Origin: Actinomyces capricornis
Lineage (GTDB): Bacteria; Actinomycetota; Actinomycetes; Actinomycetales; Actinomycetaceae
DNA: 64,000 nucleotides
NCBI RefSeq assembly: GCF_019974135.1
Contig: NZ_AP025017.1
Coordinates: forward strand, 1,116,001 to 1,180,000
Reading direction: 5' to 3'
The position numbers and the translations under genes were made by a program. This document shows positions 17,410 through 26,260 of the stretch, one piece after another; positions within the stretch are counted from its first letter, which is position 1, and every line of letters starts with the position of its first letter. Under the pieces are notes generated by a model. That model saw nothing but the letters and a program-made list of their open reading frames with translations, did no database searches and was not told the DNA's origin.

Positions 17410-17796
17410 CATGTTGTGGCCGTGGCAGCTTTGCCCCTGTTGTCCTGCGAGCCTCGGCCAGCCGGGCTATGGCTGTCGGCACTACCAGCCCGGCTTGACC
17501 GCCGGCTGACCCCCCGGCGCTCGCCATGGAGAAGAGCGCAACGAGCCCGCATTATTGGCGCTCACAAGGCAGAGGAGCAGCGAGCACAGAAGCGCAGGAC
17601 GGCCTCCATCTCCCTCTCTTATCACCACACACAGCGCAGCAGGGGCACCGACCAGGCAGAACCCGACGAGACGGCTCTCCAGCACTGATAACGAGAACTC
17701 GGCTGGCAGCCCCGAGCCCGCACCATACGGCCATCACCGCCTACACCGCAGCCCTGGATCCCCGCATGCCCCGGGAATCGGGCGGGCATGATCGGT
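17410..17796. other. Gene-free stretch between tRNA-Pro and the epimerase gene
   Basis: About 390 bases of somewhat lower GC content. Only short frames occur, none with a family motif or convincing ribosome site. With the tRNA-tail copy at 19271 it forms the left part of the segment bounded by direct repeats. Confidence 0.5.
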
Positions 17797-19219
17797 TCAC
17801 GGCCTCCCGCGATCCCCGGACCGCCGCAGAATATGCCTGAGCGCGCTCTCAAGGGCAGGATAGGCGGGCTCGAATCCGCTCCCGCGCAGGCGCTCATCGC
17901 TGACCCGCTGATCGGTGTGGATGAGCTCATCGGCGCCCCGGGTGCCGAGCACCGCCGTCGGGCCGAGCCTGGGCACCGGGATCACCGCCGGGCGACGCAG
18001 GACCCGGCCCAGAGTCGCGGCGAGCTCCCCCGCCGTCACCGGATGCGGGGCAACAGCGTTGACAGCCCCCTCCAGCCCGGGGCTCAGAAGCGCGTGGATG
18101 TAGGCGCGCACCATGTCATCCAGCGCGATCCAGCTGACGGCGGCACTGGCGTCCGTGATCCGGCCGCCCAGCCCCACCAGGAACAGGGGCAGCTGCGGGG
18201 CCAGGGCCCCGCCGGACTCGGCCAGCACGATCCCGGTGCGCAGCGCGCACGTGCGCACGCCCCCATCAGCGGCGCGCTGCAACTGGGCCTCCCAGGCCCG
18301 GCACACCCCCGCCAGGAAGCCCCCGCCCGCGGAGGACTCCTCCGTGAGCACCTCTGCGGGGCGCCGGGGCCCGTAGTACCCGATGCCACTGGCCTGCACA
18401 ATCGTGCGCGGCCCCGAGCCACCGCCCGCCAAGGCGGCGGCTGCGCGGGCGATGAGAGCCGCGGAGGAGACTCGGGAGGAGAGGATCTCCCGCCTGGCGC
18501 GGGCCGTCATCCGCGTCCCGATGCTCCTGCCCGCCAGGTTGACCACCGCATCCACGCCCTCCAGATCAGCCGGGTCGAGCCGGCCCGCGGCGGGATCCCA
18601 TGCGATGTGCCCCTCCCCCGCCCTCGCCGCGCGCACCATCGGCACCACGCGGTGGCCCCCGGAGGTCAGTGCCGCGGCGAGCTGGGTCCCGATGAGCCCC
18701 GAGGCACCCGCGATAGCCACCGTGAGCCGCGGCCGGTCGGCGTAGCGGGCGTGGAAGTCCAGGTCGTCGCGCAGCTGCCTGGCCCGGTACGCCAGGAGCC
18801 GCTCGATCTGGCGGGCGATGACAGTACTGCCCACCCCCGCCACTCGGGGCGGCTCCACCTCGACGACGTCGGTCAGCTCGGTGGCGGCACCGCCGTCGAC
18901 GGGGGTCATGGAGTGCGTGTGCTCCCAGCGGCGCCACGGACCGGCGACCTGCGCATCAACGAAGCCGCAGCCCTCGGCGTCCTCCCAGGAGCGCACATGC
19001 TCCAGGAGCCAGCGCGGCCTGGCGCCGCCGGCCAGCGCCGGCCAGCGCCAGCCCCAGCCGCACGCCCACCCGCCTGCCCGCCTCGATCCCGCCATGGTCG
19101 CGCCCCTCCAGCGTGGCCAGCAGCGACGGCGTGAGCCGGGTGAGCGCACCGGGCCGCGAGTGCCAGGCGGCCACCTCCGCCAGGGGGTGGGCCAGCCTCA
19201 CCCGGTGCTCAATGCGCAT
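17797..19219 (-). pseudogene. SRPBCC-TIGR01777-type sugar-nucleotide epimerase gene, frameshifted by a 10-bp tandem duplication
   Basis: Two frames together make one protein. The first (ATG 19219 to about 19040) gives the SRPBCC head: MRIEHRVRLAHPLAEVAAWH ... GRRVGVRLGLALAGA. The second runs to 17797 and gives LLEHVRSWEDAEGCGFVDAQ, then the NAD-binding domain (LTVAIAGASGLIGTQLAAAL), VVNLAGRSIG, ASGIGYYGPR and the TIGR01777-family C-terminus. The switch lies at two adjacent copies of GCCGGCCAGC (plus strand 19027-19036, 19037-19046). Removing one copy joins the frames exactly into 470 codons without a stop. The known relatives are cell-division-inhibitor/SulA-like epimerases of unclear function. 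The downstream frame has a possible start at 19149, so the epimerase half could still be made. A sequencing error cannot be excluded. Confidence 0.85.
19027..19046. repeat. 10-bp tandem duplication causing the frameshift
   Basis: GCCGGCCAGC occurs twice head to tail inside the epimerase gene. Ten bases are not a multiple of three, so one extra copy shifts the frame. Such short tandem units can expand and contract by replication slippage. Confidence 0.85.
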
Positions 19220-19270
19220 GGCCCGACGTTATCCCAATCATGACCAGCCCACCGCCGCCGGAGGCCCCTG

Positions 19271-19346
19271 CCGCCACCCCGACCATCGAGTTCATGGCCT
19301 CCCCAGTCCGGTCCGCCCGGGCTGGGGTTGTTGCGCTCTGATCCCC
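19271..19346 (+). repeat. Duplicate of the tRNA-Pro 3' end plus terminator
   Basis: 19271-19295 is identical over 25 bases to 17344-17368, which covers the last 15 bases of tRNA-Pro and ten bases beyond. A diverged copy of the terminator follows (CCCCAGTCCG ... CTGGGGTTGTTGCG). No tRNA body precedes it. The pair encloses 1.9 kb with only the epimerase gene, as would attachment sites of a lost element, or a partial local duplication. Confidence 0.8.
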
Positions 19347-19351
19347 CGCCA

Positions 19352-19429
19352 CCACTTTCGACAATTTGCATGAGATCGTACTTCTCCGGGCCTGGAGAAG
19401 TACGATCTCATGCAAATTGTCGAAAGTGG
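19352..19429. repeat. Long intergenic palindrome, copy B
   Basis: Perfect inverted repeat with 36-bp arms (19352-19387, 19394-19429) and a 6-base loop GGGCCT; core CGACAATTTGCATGAGATCG as in copies A and C. It lies between divergent genes (epimerase minus, lipoprotein plus), directly after the duplicated tRNA terminator, so it is not a normal gene terminator. Confidence 0.85.
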
Positions 19430-19630
19430 GTGCTGGGCGCGGCACGCCGCCTCCACCTCGGCCCGGTCGTGCCATGGGGCGCACTCCCCGTCGCCACTCG
19501 ACCCCGGATCGTGACCTATCCACTACCCTGGGACGGTCCTTGACCTACAGCGTCGAGAGAAGACAGTCCTCAGCACCCGGCCTCACCCGCCTACCACCGG
19601 TGAGGCCCGCCCCTACCTCAGGAGTCCCGA

Positions 19631-20341
19631 ATGCGCACCCACCTCCGCACCACCCTTGCCGCCGTCGCCCTGGCTGGAGCCCTGGCCCTCACAGGCTGCT
19701 CCTCCACCGGCAGCGACTCAGCCGACTCCTCCGCCTCCACCGGCGCGGCCGATTCCGCCGGCTCCGCCCAGACCACCGCCGCCATGGAGGAGTCCGCCGC
19801 CAAGGAGACCACCGCAGCACCGGCAGCCCCCGAGGTCCCCGCCGGCCACAAGGAGGTCACCGCCCCCACCGCCGGCATCTCCTTCGCCGTCCCGGAGGAC
19901 TGGCAGCCATTGGGGGATCTCAGCGACGAGCAGGTCGAGCTTCTCGCCTCCGGGTCCGGCATGACTGCCGACCAGTTCAGGAGCACCACGGAGCAGCTCG
20001 ACATCTTCTATTTTGCGACCACTCCGGATGAGCAGGGATTCTCACCCAACATCAACGTGGCCAAGGAGACCTCGCCCGGTAGCCAGAAGCCCACGGAGGC
20101 GCAGATCCAGGCCACTATCCAGCAGCAGAGCGCCACGATGGACTCCTACGAGACCGTCCAGACGGCCAACGGAGAGGGCTACAGGGCCGCCTACACGCTG
20201 CCTGCGGCAAACGGAGACATCAAGGGCACTTTGCTTCTCCTCCCCAACGCCACCGGCAACCTGACCGTGATCTATGTCAGTGGCTCCTCGACGGAGCAGA
20301 CCAAGGAGATCTCAGACAACGTCATCGCCTCGGCCCACTGA
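19631..20341 (+). CDS. Secreted lipoprotein of unknown function
   Basis: 236 residues. ATG 19631 follows AGGAG by six bases. A lipoprotein signal is clear (hydrophobic LAAVALAGALALTGC, lipidated Cys23). Residues 24-75 are a Ser/Ala/Thr-rich spacer. The globular part, from about residue 80, has a strand pattern beginning ISFAVPEDWQPL, seen in several actinobacterial lipoproteins of the LpqN/PsbP-like sort, but no specific family is firmly recognised. It would sit on the outer face of the cell membrane. It stands alone with a strong terminator after it. Confidence 0.78.
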   Translation: MRTHLRTTLAAVALAGALALTGCSSTGSDSADSSASTGAADSAGSAQTTAAMEESAAKETTAAPAAPEVPAGHKEVTAPTAGISFAVPEDWQPLGDLSDEQVELLASGSGMTADQFRSTTEQLDIFYFATTPDEQGFSPNINVAKETSPGSQKPTEAQIQATIQQQSATMDSYETVQTANGEGYRAAYTLPAANGDIKGTLLLLPNATGNLTVIYVSGSSTEQTKEISDNVIASAH

Positions 20342-20410
20342 AACCCCCGGGGAGTCAGCCAGTCCCAGCTGAGGCTCCCTGATATCACCAACCGGCCACG
20401 ACCGGACCTT

Positions 20411-20451
20411 CACGTGGGGCGGGCACCCGAGCAGGGCGCCCGCCCCACGTG
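20411..20451 (+). terminator. Strong hairpin after the lipoprotein gene
   Basis: Perfect 14-bp stem CACGTGGGGCGGGC / GCCCGCCCCACGTG with a 13-base loop, starting 70 bases after the stop. No T-run follows, as often in high-GC genomes. Confidence 0.7.
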
Positions 20452-20552
20452 CCGTCTACCAGGCGTCCCCCGACCGTCGACCCCGCCGTCCCACTTCACA
20501 GGCCCTGCCGGTAGGGTGGGCGGCTGAACAGTGTCGACGGAAGGCGAGCACT

Positions 20553-22157
20553 ATGACCGCATCGCAGCCCTCGCAGCACAGCAGCGCGTCCCCCAGCGGG
20601 TCGCTCGGGCGCCTCAGGCCTGTGGAGGCCTCCCTGACGCTCGTCTTCGCCCTGGCCCTGATCACCTGGACCCTCCTCATGCGCGCCGGGGCCCTCAGCG
20701 GCCTGGATACCGCCCTGCACGCGCCCGAGGTCGAGCTCCGCTCCGTCACCGGCCAGGTCGCCGAGGCCTTCTCCGTACTGACCCACCCCCTGCTCATCCT
20801 GGCCAGCATCATCGGCTGGACCGCCTACTCCTACAAGAGGCGCATGCGCAGGCTCAGCCTGGCCCTGGCCATCGCCGCGGCCGGCATCCCCCTGCGCCTC
20901 CTGCTGGCCTGGTGGGTGCGCCACCCCGTCCCGGACAGCGTGTTCGCCGACTCCGTGTCCGCCCCCGCCTACGCCTACCCCTCGGCGCACGTGACCGCCA
21001 TGACCCTGGCCGCCTGGGTACTGGTGACCCTGGCGCGCGCCCACCGCCGCGGCTCGGCCATCGTCGCGGCCGGGACCGTCGTGGGCTACGCGGCGGTGGC
21101 CGTCACTGCGGTGAGCCAGTGGCTCATGGGCCTGGCCGCACCCTCCGACCTCATCGGCGGCTTCCTCATGGGGGCCACGGTGGCCAACCTGGCCCTGTGG
21201 GCCGGGGGCATCGAATCGATCCTGGCGGCCTGGGTCAACCGGCCCAGCACCGCTCAGGGCAGGGGCAAGCGCGCCGCCCTCATCTACAACCCCACCAAGT
21301 TCGACGACCTGTCCCTGCTGCGCCGCCGCATCGAGGCCGAGGTGCGCTCCGCCGGCTGGAGCCCCACGATCTGGCTGGAGACCACGCCGGAGGACCCCGG
21401 GCATGACATGGCCCGCCGCGCCCTGAAGGCCGGCGCCGACCTGGTCATGGTCGCCGGCGGCGACGGCACTGTCCGGGCCGCCAGCGCCGAGCTGGCCGGC
21501 TCGGGCACCCCCATGGCGCTCATCCCCGCCGGCACCGGCAACCTGCTGGCCCGCAACCTGTCCATCCCCCTGGACACCGACGCCGCCATCCGCCTGGCCC
21601 TGCACGGCAGCCCCAGGGCCATCGATGTGGTGCGCTGCGAGCACGACGGCGGCCAGGAGCGCTTCGTGGTCATGGCCGGCATGGGCCTGGACGCCCAGAT
21701 CATGGACTCCACCGACGACGGGCTGAAGAAGGTCATCCGCTCCGGGGCCTACGCGGTCGCGGCCGTCCAGAACGCCGTCCCCGACCCCTTCACCGCCACG
21801 GTCACCCTGGACGACGACGAGCCCGCCGAGCACCAGATCGTCATGGCCCTGGTGGGCAATGTCGGCACCATCACCGCGGGCATGACCCTGCTGCCCGACG
21901 CCAAGCCCGACGACGGCTACATCGACCTGCTCCTGGCCAGCCCCGACAAGGTCGCCGACTGGGCCCGCCTCGGTGCCCAGATCCTCACCGGCCAGGAGAT
22001 GAAGGGCTTCACCACCGCCCGCGCCAGGACGATGAGCATCCGCACCACCGAGGCCGTGGCCTTCGAGCTCGACGGCGACCCCGCGGGCACCACCAGCGCC
22101 CTGAGCCTCGCGGTGGAGCCCGGCGCCCTGCTGGTCGTGATGCCGCAGGACGGCTGA
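20553..22157 (+). CDS. PAP2-like membrane domain fused to a diacylglycerol/sphingosine-type lipid kinase
   Basis: 534 residues. Residues about 25-225 form a six-helix PAP2-type domain with PSAHVTAM (143-150). Residues about 237-530 form a YegS/DagK-type lipid kinase: LIYNPTKF, the nucleotide loop VAGGDGTVRA (300-309), and LIPAGTGNLLARNL (323-336). The kinase half would phosphorylate diacylglycerol or a related lipid. The PAP2 third motif, normally Ser-Arg-x5-His-x3-Asp, reads S-Q-WLMGL-A-APS-D (188-199), so Arg and catalytic His are lost. That half is probably not an active phosphatase. A GGAAGG site precedes the ATG. murT-gatD follow 90 bases downstream in the same direction. Confidence 0.88.
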   Translation: MTASQPSQHSSASPSGSLGRLRPVEASLTLVFALALITWTLLMRAGALSGLDTALHAPEVELRSVTGQVAEAFSVLTHPLLILASIIGWTAYSYKRRMRRLSLALAIAAAGIPLRLLLAWWVRHPVPDSVFADSVSAPAYAYPSAHVTAMTLAAWVLVTLARAHRRGSAIVAAGTVVGYAAVAVTAVSQWLMGLAAPSDLIGGFLMGATVANLALWAGGIESILAAWVNRPSTAQGRGKRAALIYNPTKFDDLSLLRRRIEAEVRSAGWSPTIWLETTPEDPGHDMARRALKAGADLVMVAGGDGTVRAASAELAGSGTPMALIPAGTGNLLARNLSIPLDTDAAIRLALHGSPRAIDVVRCEHDGGQERFVVMAGMGLDAQIMDSTDDGLKKVIRSGAYAVAAVQNAVPDPFTATVTLDDDEPAEHQIVMALVGNVGTITAGMTLLPDAKPDDGYIDLLLASPDKVADWARLGAQILTGQEMKGFTTARARTMSIRTTEAVAFELDGDPAGTTSALSLAVEPGALLVVMPQDG

Positions 22158-22247
22158 GGCCCGGTCCCCAGTTATCCCGCCCCCGGCCGAGCACCCGACT
22201 CCTCTGCCCTAGACTGGCGCGGACCCTCCAGCCCAGACAGGAGCCCC

Positions 22248-23582
22248 ATGCGTTCACGACTCACGGTTGCCCTCGGACATGCGGCCCGACTCGCCGCCCG
22301 GCTGCGCGGCGGAGGCAGCGGCGGCACTGCCTTCCCCGGACTGGTCATGGAGCGCACCGACCCCGGGTTCCTGGCGCGTACGCTGGGCCGGCTGCCCCAC
22401 GGCGTCGTGGTGGTCTCGGGCACCAACGGCAAGACCACCACCACGAAGATGGTGGTCCAGCTGCTGCGCGAGCAGGGGCTGAGGGTCTTCACCAACCGCA
22501 CCGGGTCGAACTTCGTGCGCGGAGTGCTCGCCTCCCTGCTCACCGAGGTCGACGCCGCCGGCCGCCTGGACGCCGACATCGCGGTCCTGGAGCTCGATGA
22601 GGCCCACGCCGTCCACTTCGTGGCCCAGGTGCGCCCCCGCGCCTGCCTCCTGCTCAATGTCATGCGCGACCAGCTCGACCGCTTCGGCGAGATCGACTAC
22701 ACCGCCTCCCTCCTGCACCGGATCGCCGCGGCCACGCGCGAGGTCGTCGTGGTCAATGCCGACGACCCCCGCCTGGCCGCCCCCTCCTTCTTCGAGGGCG
22801 TCACCGCCCGCACCGCCGCCTTCGGCGCCGGCGCCCGGCTGCGCTCGCTGTTCCTGTCCGACGACGACCTGCGCACCGGGGCCGCCTCCCCCGCCCCAGA
22901 GGCGAGTGCCGCCGGCCCGCAGGCCGGGGGCGCCCCCGCCCCCCGCACCACCCTGGAGGCCATCGAGGGCCAGCGGGCCACGGTGCGCGTCGATGGCCAG
23001 GACCACGAGGTCGACTTCACCATCCCCGGGGTCCACAACCTGCTCAATGCCTGCGCCGCCCTGGAGGTGGTCCTGGAGGTCCTGGGCGATCGCGCCGACC
23101 TGCCAGGGCTGCTGCGCACCCTGGGGCGGGTCGAGGCCGCCTTCGGCCGCGGCGAGGTCCTGACCCTGGACGGCCACCCCGTCCAGCTCTCCTTGGTCAA
23201 GAACCCCGCAGGCTTCCGCATGGGGCTGCTCTCGGCCACCGCCCAGGCCCAGGCGGGTGAGGCGGTCATGGTGGCCATCAATGACGAGTACGCCGATGGG
23301 AGGGACATGTCCTGGCTGTGGGACGTGGACTTCTCCGCCCTGCGCCAGGGCGGGGTCGCCGTCGTCACCGGGGTGCGGGCCTGGGACATGGCCCTGCGGC
23401 TGGACTACGACGAGGTGGGCGTCGGCCGCGTCGAGCCCGATCTGCGCAAGGCCCTGGCGCTGCTGCGCCAGGCGGCCCGGGAGGCCGACCGGCCCATGAG
23501 GATCTTCACCACCTACACAGCCATGCTCTCCCTGCGCTCCATCCTGGGCGAGCTCACCGAGGTCGAGGAGGTCATGTCATGA
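22248..23582 (+). CDS. murT: Lipid II isoglutaminyl synthase subunit MurT
   Basis: 444 residues. With GatD it amidates the D-glutamate of lipid II to D-isoglutamine. A Mur-ligase central domain is evident: P-loop VVVSGTNGKTTTTKMV (53-68), FTNRTGSNFVRG, LELDEAHA, LLNVMRDQLDRFGEIDYTA and VVVNADDP. The C-terminal domain has VKNPAGF and the conserved INDEYADGRDMSWLWDVDF. Many MurT proteins carry a four-cysteine zinc ribbon in the middle of this domain. Here that segment (about residues 205-245) is an Ala/Pro/Gly-rich loop without cysteine. AGGAG lies four bases before the ATG. The stop overlaps the gatD start (ATGA). Confidence 0.92.
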   Translation: MRSRLTVALGHAARLAARLRGGGSGGTAFPGLVMERTDPGFLARTLGRLPHGVVVVSGTNGKTTTTKMVVQLLREQGLRVFTNRTGSNFVRGVLASLLTEVDAAGRLDADIAVLELDEAHAVHFVAQVRPRACLLLNVMRDQLDRFGEIDYTASLLHRIAAATREVVVVNADDPRLAAPSFFEGVTARTAAFGAGARLRSLFLSDDDLRTGAASPAPEASAAGPQAGGAPAPRTTLEAIEGQRATVRVDGQDHEVDFTIPGVHNLLNACAALEVVLEVLGDRADLPGLLRTLGRVEAAFGRGEVLTLDGHPVQLSLVKNPAGFRMGLLSATAQAQAGEAVMVAINDEYADGRDMSWLWDVDFSALRQGGVAVVTGVRAWDMALRLDYDEVGVGRVEPDLRKALALLRQAAREADRPMRIFTTYTAMLSLRSILGELTEVEEVMS

Positions 23583-24334
23583 GCACCCTGTACGAGCACA
23601 CCACCGACGGCCCCGCGCGCGGCAGGCTGCGCCTCCTCCAGCTCTACCCCCGGGATATGAACATCTACGGCGACTGGGGCAACACCCTGGTGCTGGCGCG
23701 CCGGGCCCAGCGCCACGGCTACGACGTCGAGCTGGACTCCTACGACCCGGGCCAGGACCTGCCCGGGGGCGTCGACCTCCTCGTGGGCGGCGGCGGCCAG
23801 GACTCCGGGCAGGACCGCATCAAGGACGACCTGCTTGAGGTGGGGCCGCAGTTGTGCGCCTGGGCGCGCGACGGTCTGCCCATGCTGGCGATCTGCGGCC
23901 TCTACCAGCTCTTCGGCCACGGCTTCACCACCGGCCAGGGGCGGGAGATCCCCGGGATCGGGCTCATCGACGCCCACACCGTGGCCGGGCAGGGGCGCCT
24001 CATCGGCAACATCACGCTGAGCACCCGGGAGTTCGGGGAGGTGGTGGGCTACGAGAACCACTCGGGCCTGACCACCCTGGGGTCGGGGGCCGAGCCCCTG
24101 GGCACCGTGCGGGTGGGCGACGGCAACAACGGCACCGATGGCACCGAGGGCGCCCGCGTCCACCACGTCGTCGGCACCTACCTGCACGGCTCCCTGCTGC
24201 CCAAGAACCCGGCCGTGGCCGACTGGCTGCTGGCCCGGGCCGTCGAGCACGCCGGGCAGGCCTGGGACCCCGAGCCCCTCGACGACGCCTGGGCCCAGCA
24301 GGCCCGCGCCGTGGCCATGTCCCGGCCCCGCTGA
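23579..24334 (+). CDS. gatD: Lipid II isoglutaminyl synthase glutaminase subunit GatD
   Basis: 251 residues from ATG 23579, overlapping murT by four bases. A class I glutamine amidotransferase: it releases ammonia from glutamine for MurT. Landmarks: LQLYPRDMNIYGDWGN at the start, LLVGGGGQDSGQ, the nucleophile Cys in MLAICGLYQLFG, GYENHSG, and the catalytic His in GTYLHGSLLPKNP. Length and gene order match the family. A short Asn/Gly/Thr insert (GDGNNGTDGTEG) precedes the last motif. The enzyme acts on the cytoplasmic face of the membrane on lipid II. Confidence 0.94.
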   Translation: MSTLYEHTTDGPARGRLRLLQLYPRDMNIYGDWGNTLVLARRAQRHGYDVELDSYDPGQDLPGGVDLLVGGGGQDSGQDRIKDDLLEVGPQLCAWARDGLPMLAICGLYQLFGHGFTTGQGREIPGIGLIDAHTVAGQGRLIGNITLSTREFGEVVGYENHSGLTTLGSGAEPLGTVRVGDGNNGTDGTEGARVHHVVGTYLHGSLLPKNPAVADWLLARAVEHAGQAWDPEPLDDAWAQQARAVAMSRPR

Positions 24335-24419
24335 GCCGCCTCAGCCTCGCCGAACCCACTCCGACCTGCGCGGACACATCCAGCCCACACGGAGAACGGA
24401 TCTCAGTATCACTTGCGAC

Positions 24420-24438
24420 GAAGGTAAGGCAAACCTAT
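24420..24438 (+). promoter_or_regulatory. DtxR/IdeR-like iron box
   Basis: GAAGGTAAGGCAAACCTAT matches the 19-base consensus TWAGGTWAGSCTWACCTWA at about 16 positions. It lies 58 bases before the substrate-binding lipoprotein gene. DtxR/IdeR with Fe(II) would repress there. Confidence 0.72.
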
Positions 24439-24446
24439 TCTCTTGA

Positions 24447-24468
24447 GATGTTAGGGCTCCCTAACATC
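24447..24468 (+). promoter_or_regulatory. Second palindromic operator before the metal transporter
   Basis: Perfect 10-bp arms GATGTTAGGG / CCCTAACATC around CT, nine bases after the iron box and 27 bases before the ATG. The TTAGG half-sites resemble DtxR-superfamily operators (DtxR, MntR, TroR types). It may bind a second metal sensor such as MntR, or extend the first site. Confidence 0.6.
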
Positions 24469-24495
24469 TCATCCTTCCATTGTCGTGAGGTTCTC

Positions 24496-25461
24496 ATGCA
24501 CCCCCTTCGCCCGTCCCGCCGTACCGCGATCCTGACCACCGCCTGTGCCGTGGGCCTGACGCTGGCCGCCTGCGCCACCGACCAGGCCGGCTCCTCGGGC
24601 TCCAGCCGGGCCGCGGGCACTCCCCTGAAGATCGTGGCCACCACCGGCTACTTGGGGGACGCGGCCGCCAACATCGCCCCCGATGCGCAGGTCACCGTGC
24701 TCGTGGGCCCCGGCGGTGACCCCCACACCCAGGAGCTGACCACGCAGGACGCCCAGAGGATCGAGGAGGCCGACGTCGTCCTGTGGACCTCCCACGACAT
24801 GGAGCACAAGATGCTCGATCAGCTCGACGCCCTGGGGGATAAGCAGGTGGCGGCCGCCGAGTCCATCCCCGAGGCCGACCTGCTCCCCTGGGAGGAGGAC
24901 GGCAAGGTCGAGGGGCACGACCCCCACGTGTGGAACTCTCCCGACAACTGGAAGCACGTGGTCACCGCCTGCGCGAAGAAGATCGCCGAGATCGACCCCG
25001 ACCACGCCTCGACCTACACCTCCAACGCCGAGGCCTACAACCAGAGGATCGATGAGGCCAAGGCGGCGGCCAAGACGCAGTTCGACACCATCCCCAAGGA
25101 GAATCGCGTCCTCATCACCGGGCACGACGCCTTCAACTACCTGGGGAAGACCTTCGAGATCGAGATCCACGCCACCGACCTGGTCTCCTCCGAATCGGAG
25201 ATCTCCGCCACTCAGATCGATGAGCTGGCCACCACCATCGCCGAGAGGAAGGTCCCCGTCATCTTCCAGGACAACCTGAAGAACCCCGAGGCCATCAACC
25301 ACCTCAAGGAGGCGGTGGCCGCCAAGGGCTGGCAGGTCGAGGTCTCCGACAAGCCGCTGTTCGCCGACTCCCTGGGCGAGTCCGCGCCCACCGACACCTA
25401 CCTGGGGGTCTTCGAGTACAACGCCACCACCATCACCCAGGCCCTGGCCCCCGCGAAGTGA
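24496..25461 (+). CDS. Metal (Mn/Fe/Zn-type) ABC transporter substrate-binding lipoprotein
   Basis: 321 residues. Lipoprotein signal with Cys26 (GLTLAACAT). The fold is that of cluster A-I metal-binding proteins (TroA/MntC/ZnuA). The usual ligands appear as His in GGDPHTQEL, His in GHDPHVWNSPDNW, His in LITGHDAFNYLG and Asp late in FADSLGESA. The short acid stretch WEEDGKVEGHD is not the long His-rich loop of ZnuA, which argues for Mn(II)/Fe(II) over zinc. ATG 24496 directly follows two DtxR-type operators, so metal repression is likely. ATPase and two permeases follow in order. Confidence 0.92.
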   Translation: MHPLRPSRRTAILTTACAVGLTLAACATDQAGSSGSSRAAGTPLKIVATTGYLGDAAANIAPDAQVTVLVGPGGDPHTQELTTQDAQRIEEADVVLWTSHDMEHKMLDQLDALGDKQVAAAESIPEADLLPWEEDGKVEGHDPHVWNSPDNWKHVVTACAKKIAEIDPDHASTYTSNAEAYNQRIDEAKAAAKTQFDTIPKENRVLITGHDAFNYLGKTFEIEIHATDLVSSESEISATQIDELATTIAERKVPVIFQDNLKNPEAINHLKEAVAAKGWQVEVSDKPLFADSLGESAPTDTYLGVFEYNATTITQALAPAK

Positions 25462-25501
25462 CCTGCCAGCCCCACCCGCCCCGCCACGACCACGACCGAC
25501 G

Positions 25502-26260
25502 ATGACGCCCCACGACGATATGCCCCTCCCCTGCCGGATCGAGTCACTGAGCGTGGCCTATCACGACCGCCTCGCCCTGCGATCAGTGAGCCTGGCAGTG
25601 CCGCCCGGGGAGGTCATGGCCGTCCTGGGCCCCAACGGCGCGGGCAAGTCCACGCTGGTCAAGGCGGCGATGGGGCTGGTGCCCGCACTGTCGGGCACGG
25701 TGCGCTTCTACGGTGAGGAGCTCGACCGCGCCCGACGGCGGGTGGCCTACATGCCCCAGGCGGCCCAGGTGGACTGGGACTTCCCCACCACGGTGCGCGA
25801 CGTGGTGACCATGGGCACCTACGGGCGCCTGGGCTGGTGGCGCCGGCCGGGGGCGGCGCAGCGCCGCAGCGTGGAGGAGGCCCTGGAGGCGGTGGGCATC
25901 AGCGACCTGGCCGGCCGCCAGATCTCCGAGCTCTCCGGCGGCCAGAAGCAGCGCACCTTCGTGGCCCGCATCCTGGCCCAGGACCCCGACCTGTTCATCA
26001 TGGACGAGCCCTTCGCCGGGGTGGACGCCGCCTCGGAGCGGGCCATCGTCGAGGTCCTGGCGGGGCTGCGCGAGGCGGGCCGGACCATCGTCATCGTCCA
26101 CCACGACCTGTCCACGGTGCGCCGCTTCTGCACCTGGGCCACGCTGCTGTCCGATGGCGACCTGGTCTCCACCGGCCCCCTGGAGGAGGCCTTCACCACC
26201 GAGGCGGTCCACCGAGCCTACGGATTGCTGGACGAGGAGCTCACCGGAGGCCGCCCATGA
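25502..26260 (+). CDS. Metal ABC transporter ATP-binding protein
   Basis: 252 residues. Complete ABC ATPase: Walker A GPNGAGKST, Q-loop in VAYMPQAAQVDWDFPTTV (the VDWDFP run is typical of Mn/Zn family ATPases), signature SELSGGQKQR, Walker B DLFIMDEPF and the switch His in IVHHDLSTVRR. It starts 41 bases after the lipoprotein gene without an obvious ribosome site (ATG 25520 is an alternative). Its stop overlaps the first permease gene (ATGA). It powers metal import through the two permeases. Confidence 0.94.
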   Translation: MTPHDDMPLPCRIESLSVAYHDRLALRSVSLAVPPGEVMAVLGPNGAGKSTLVKAAMGLVPALSGTVRFYGEELDRARRRVAYMPQAAQVDWDFPTTVRDVVTMGTYGRLGWWRRPGAAQRRSVEEALEAVGISDLAGRQISELSGGQKQRTFVARILAQDPDLFIMDEPFAGVDAASERAIVEVLAGLREAGRTIVIVHHDLSTVRRFCTWATLLSDGDLVSTGPLEEAFTTEAVHRAYGLLDEELTGGRP

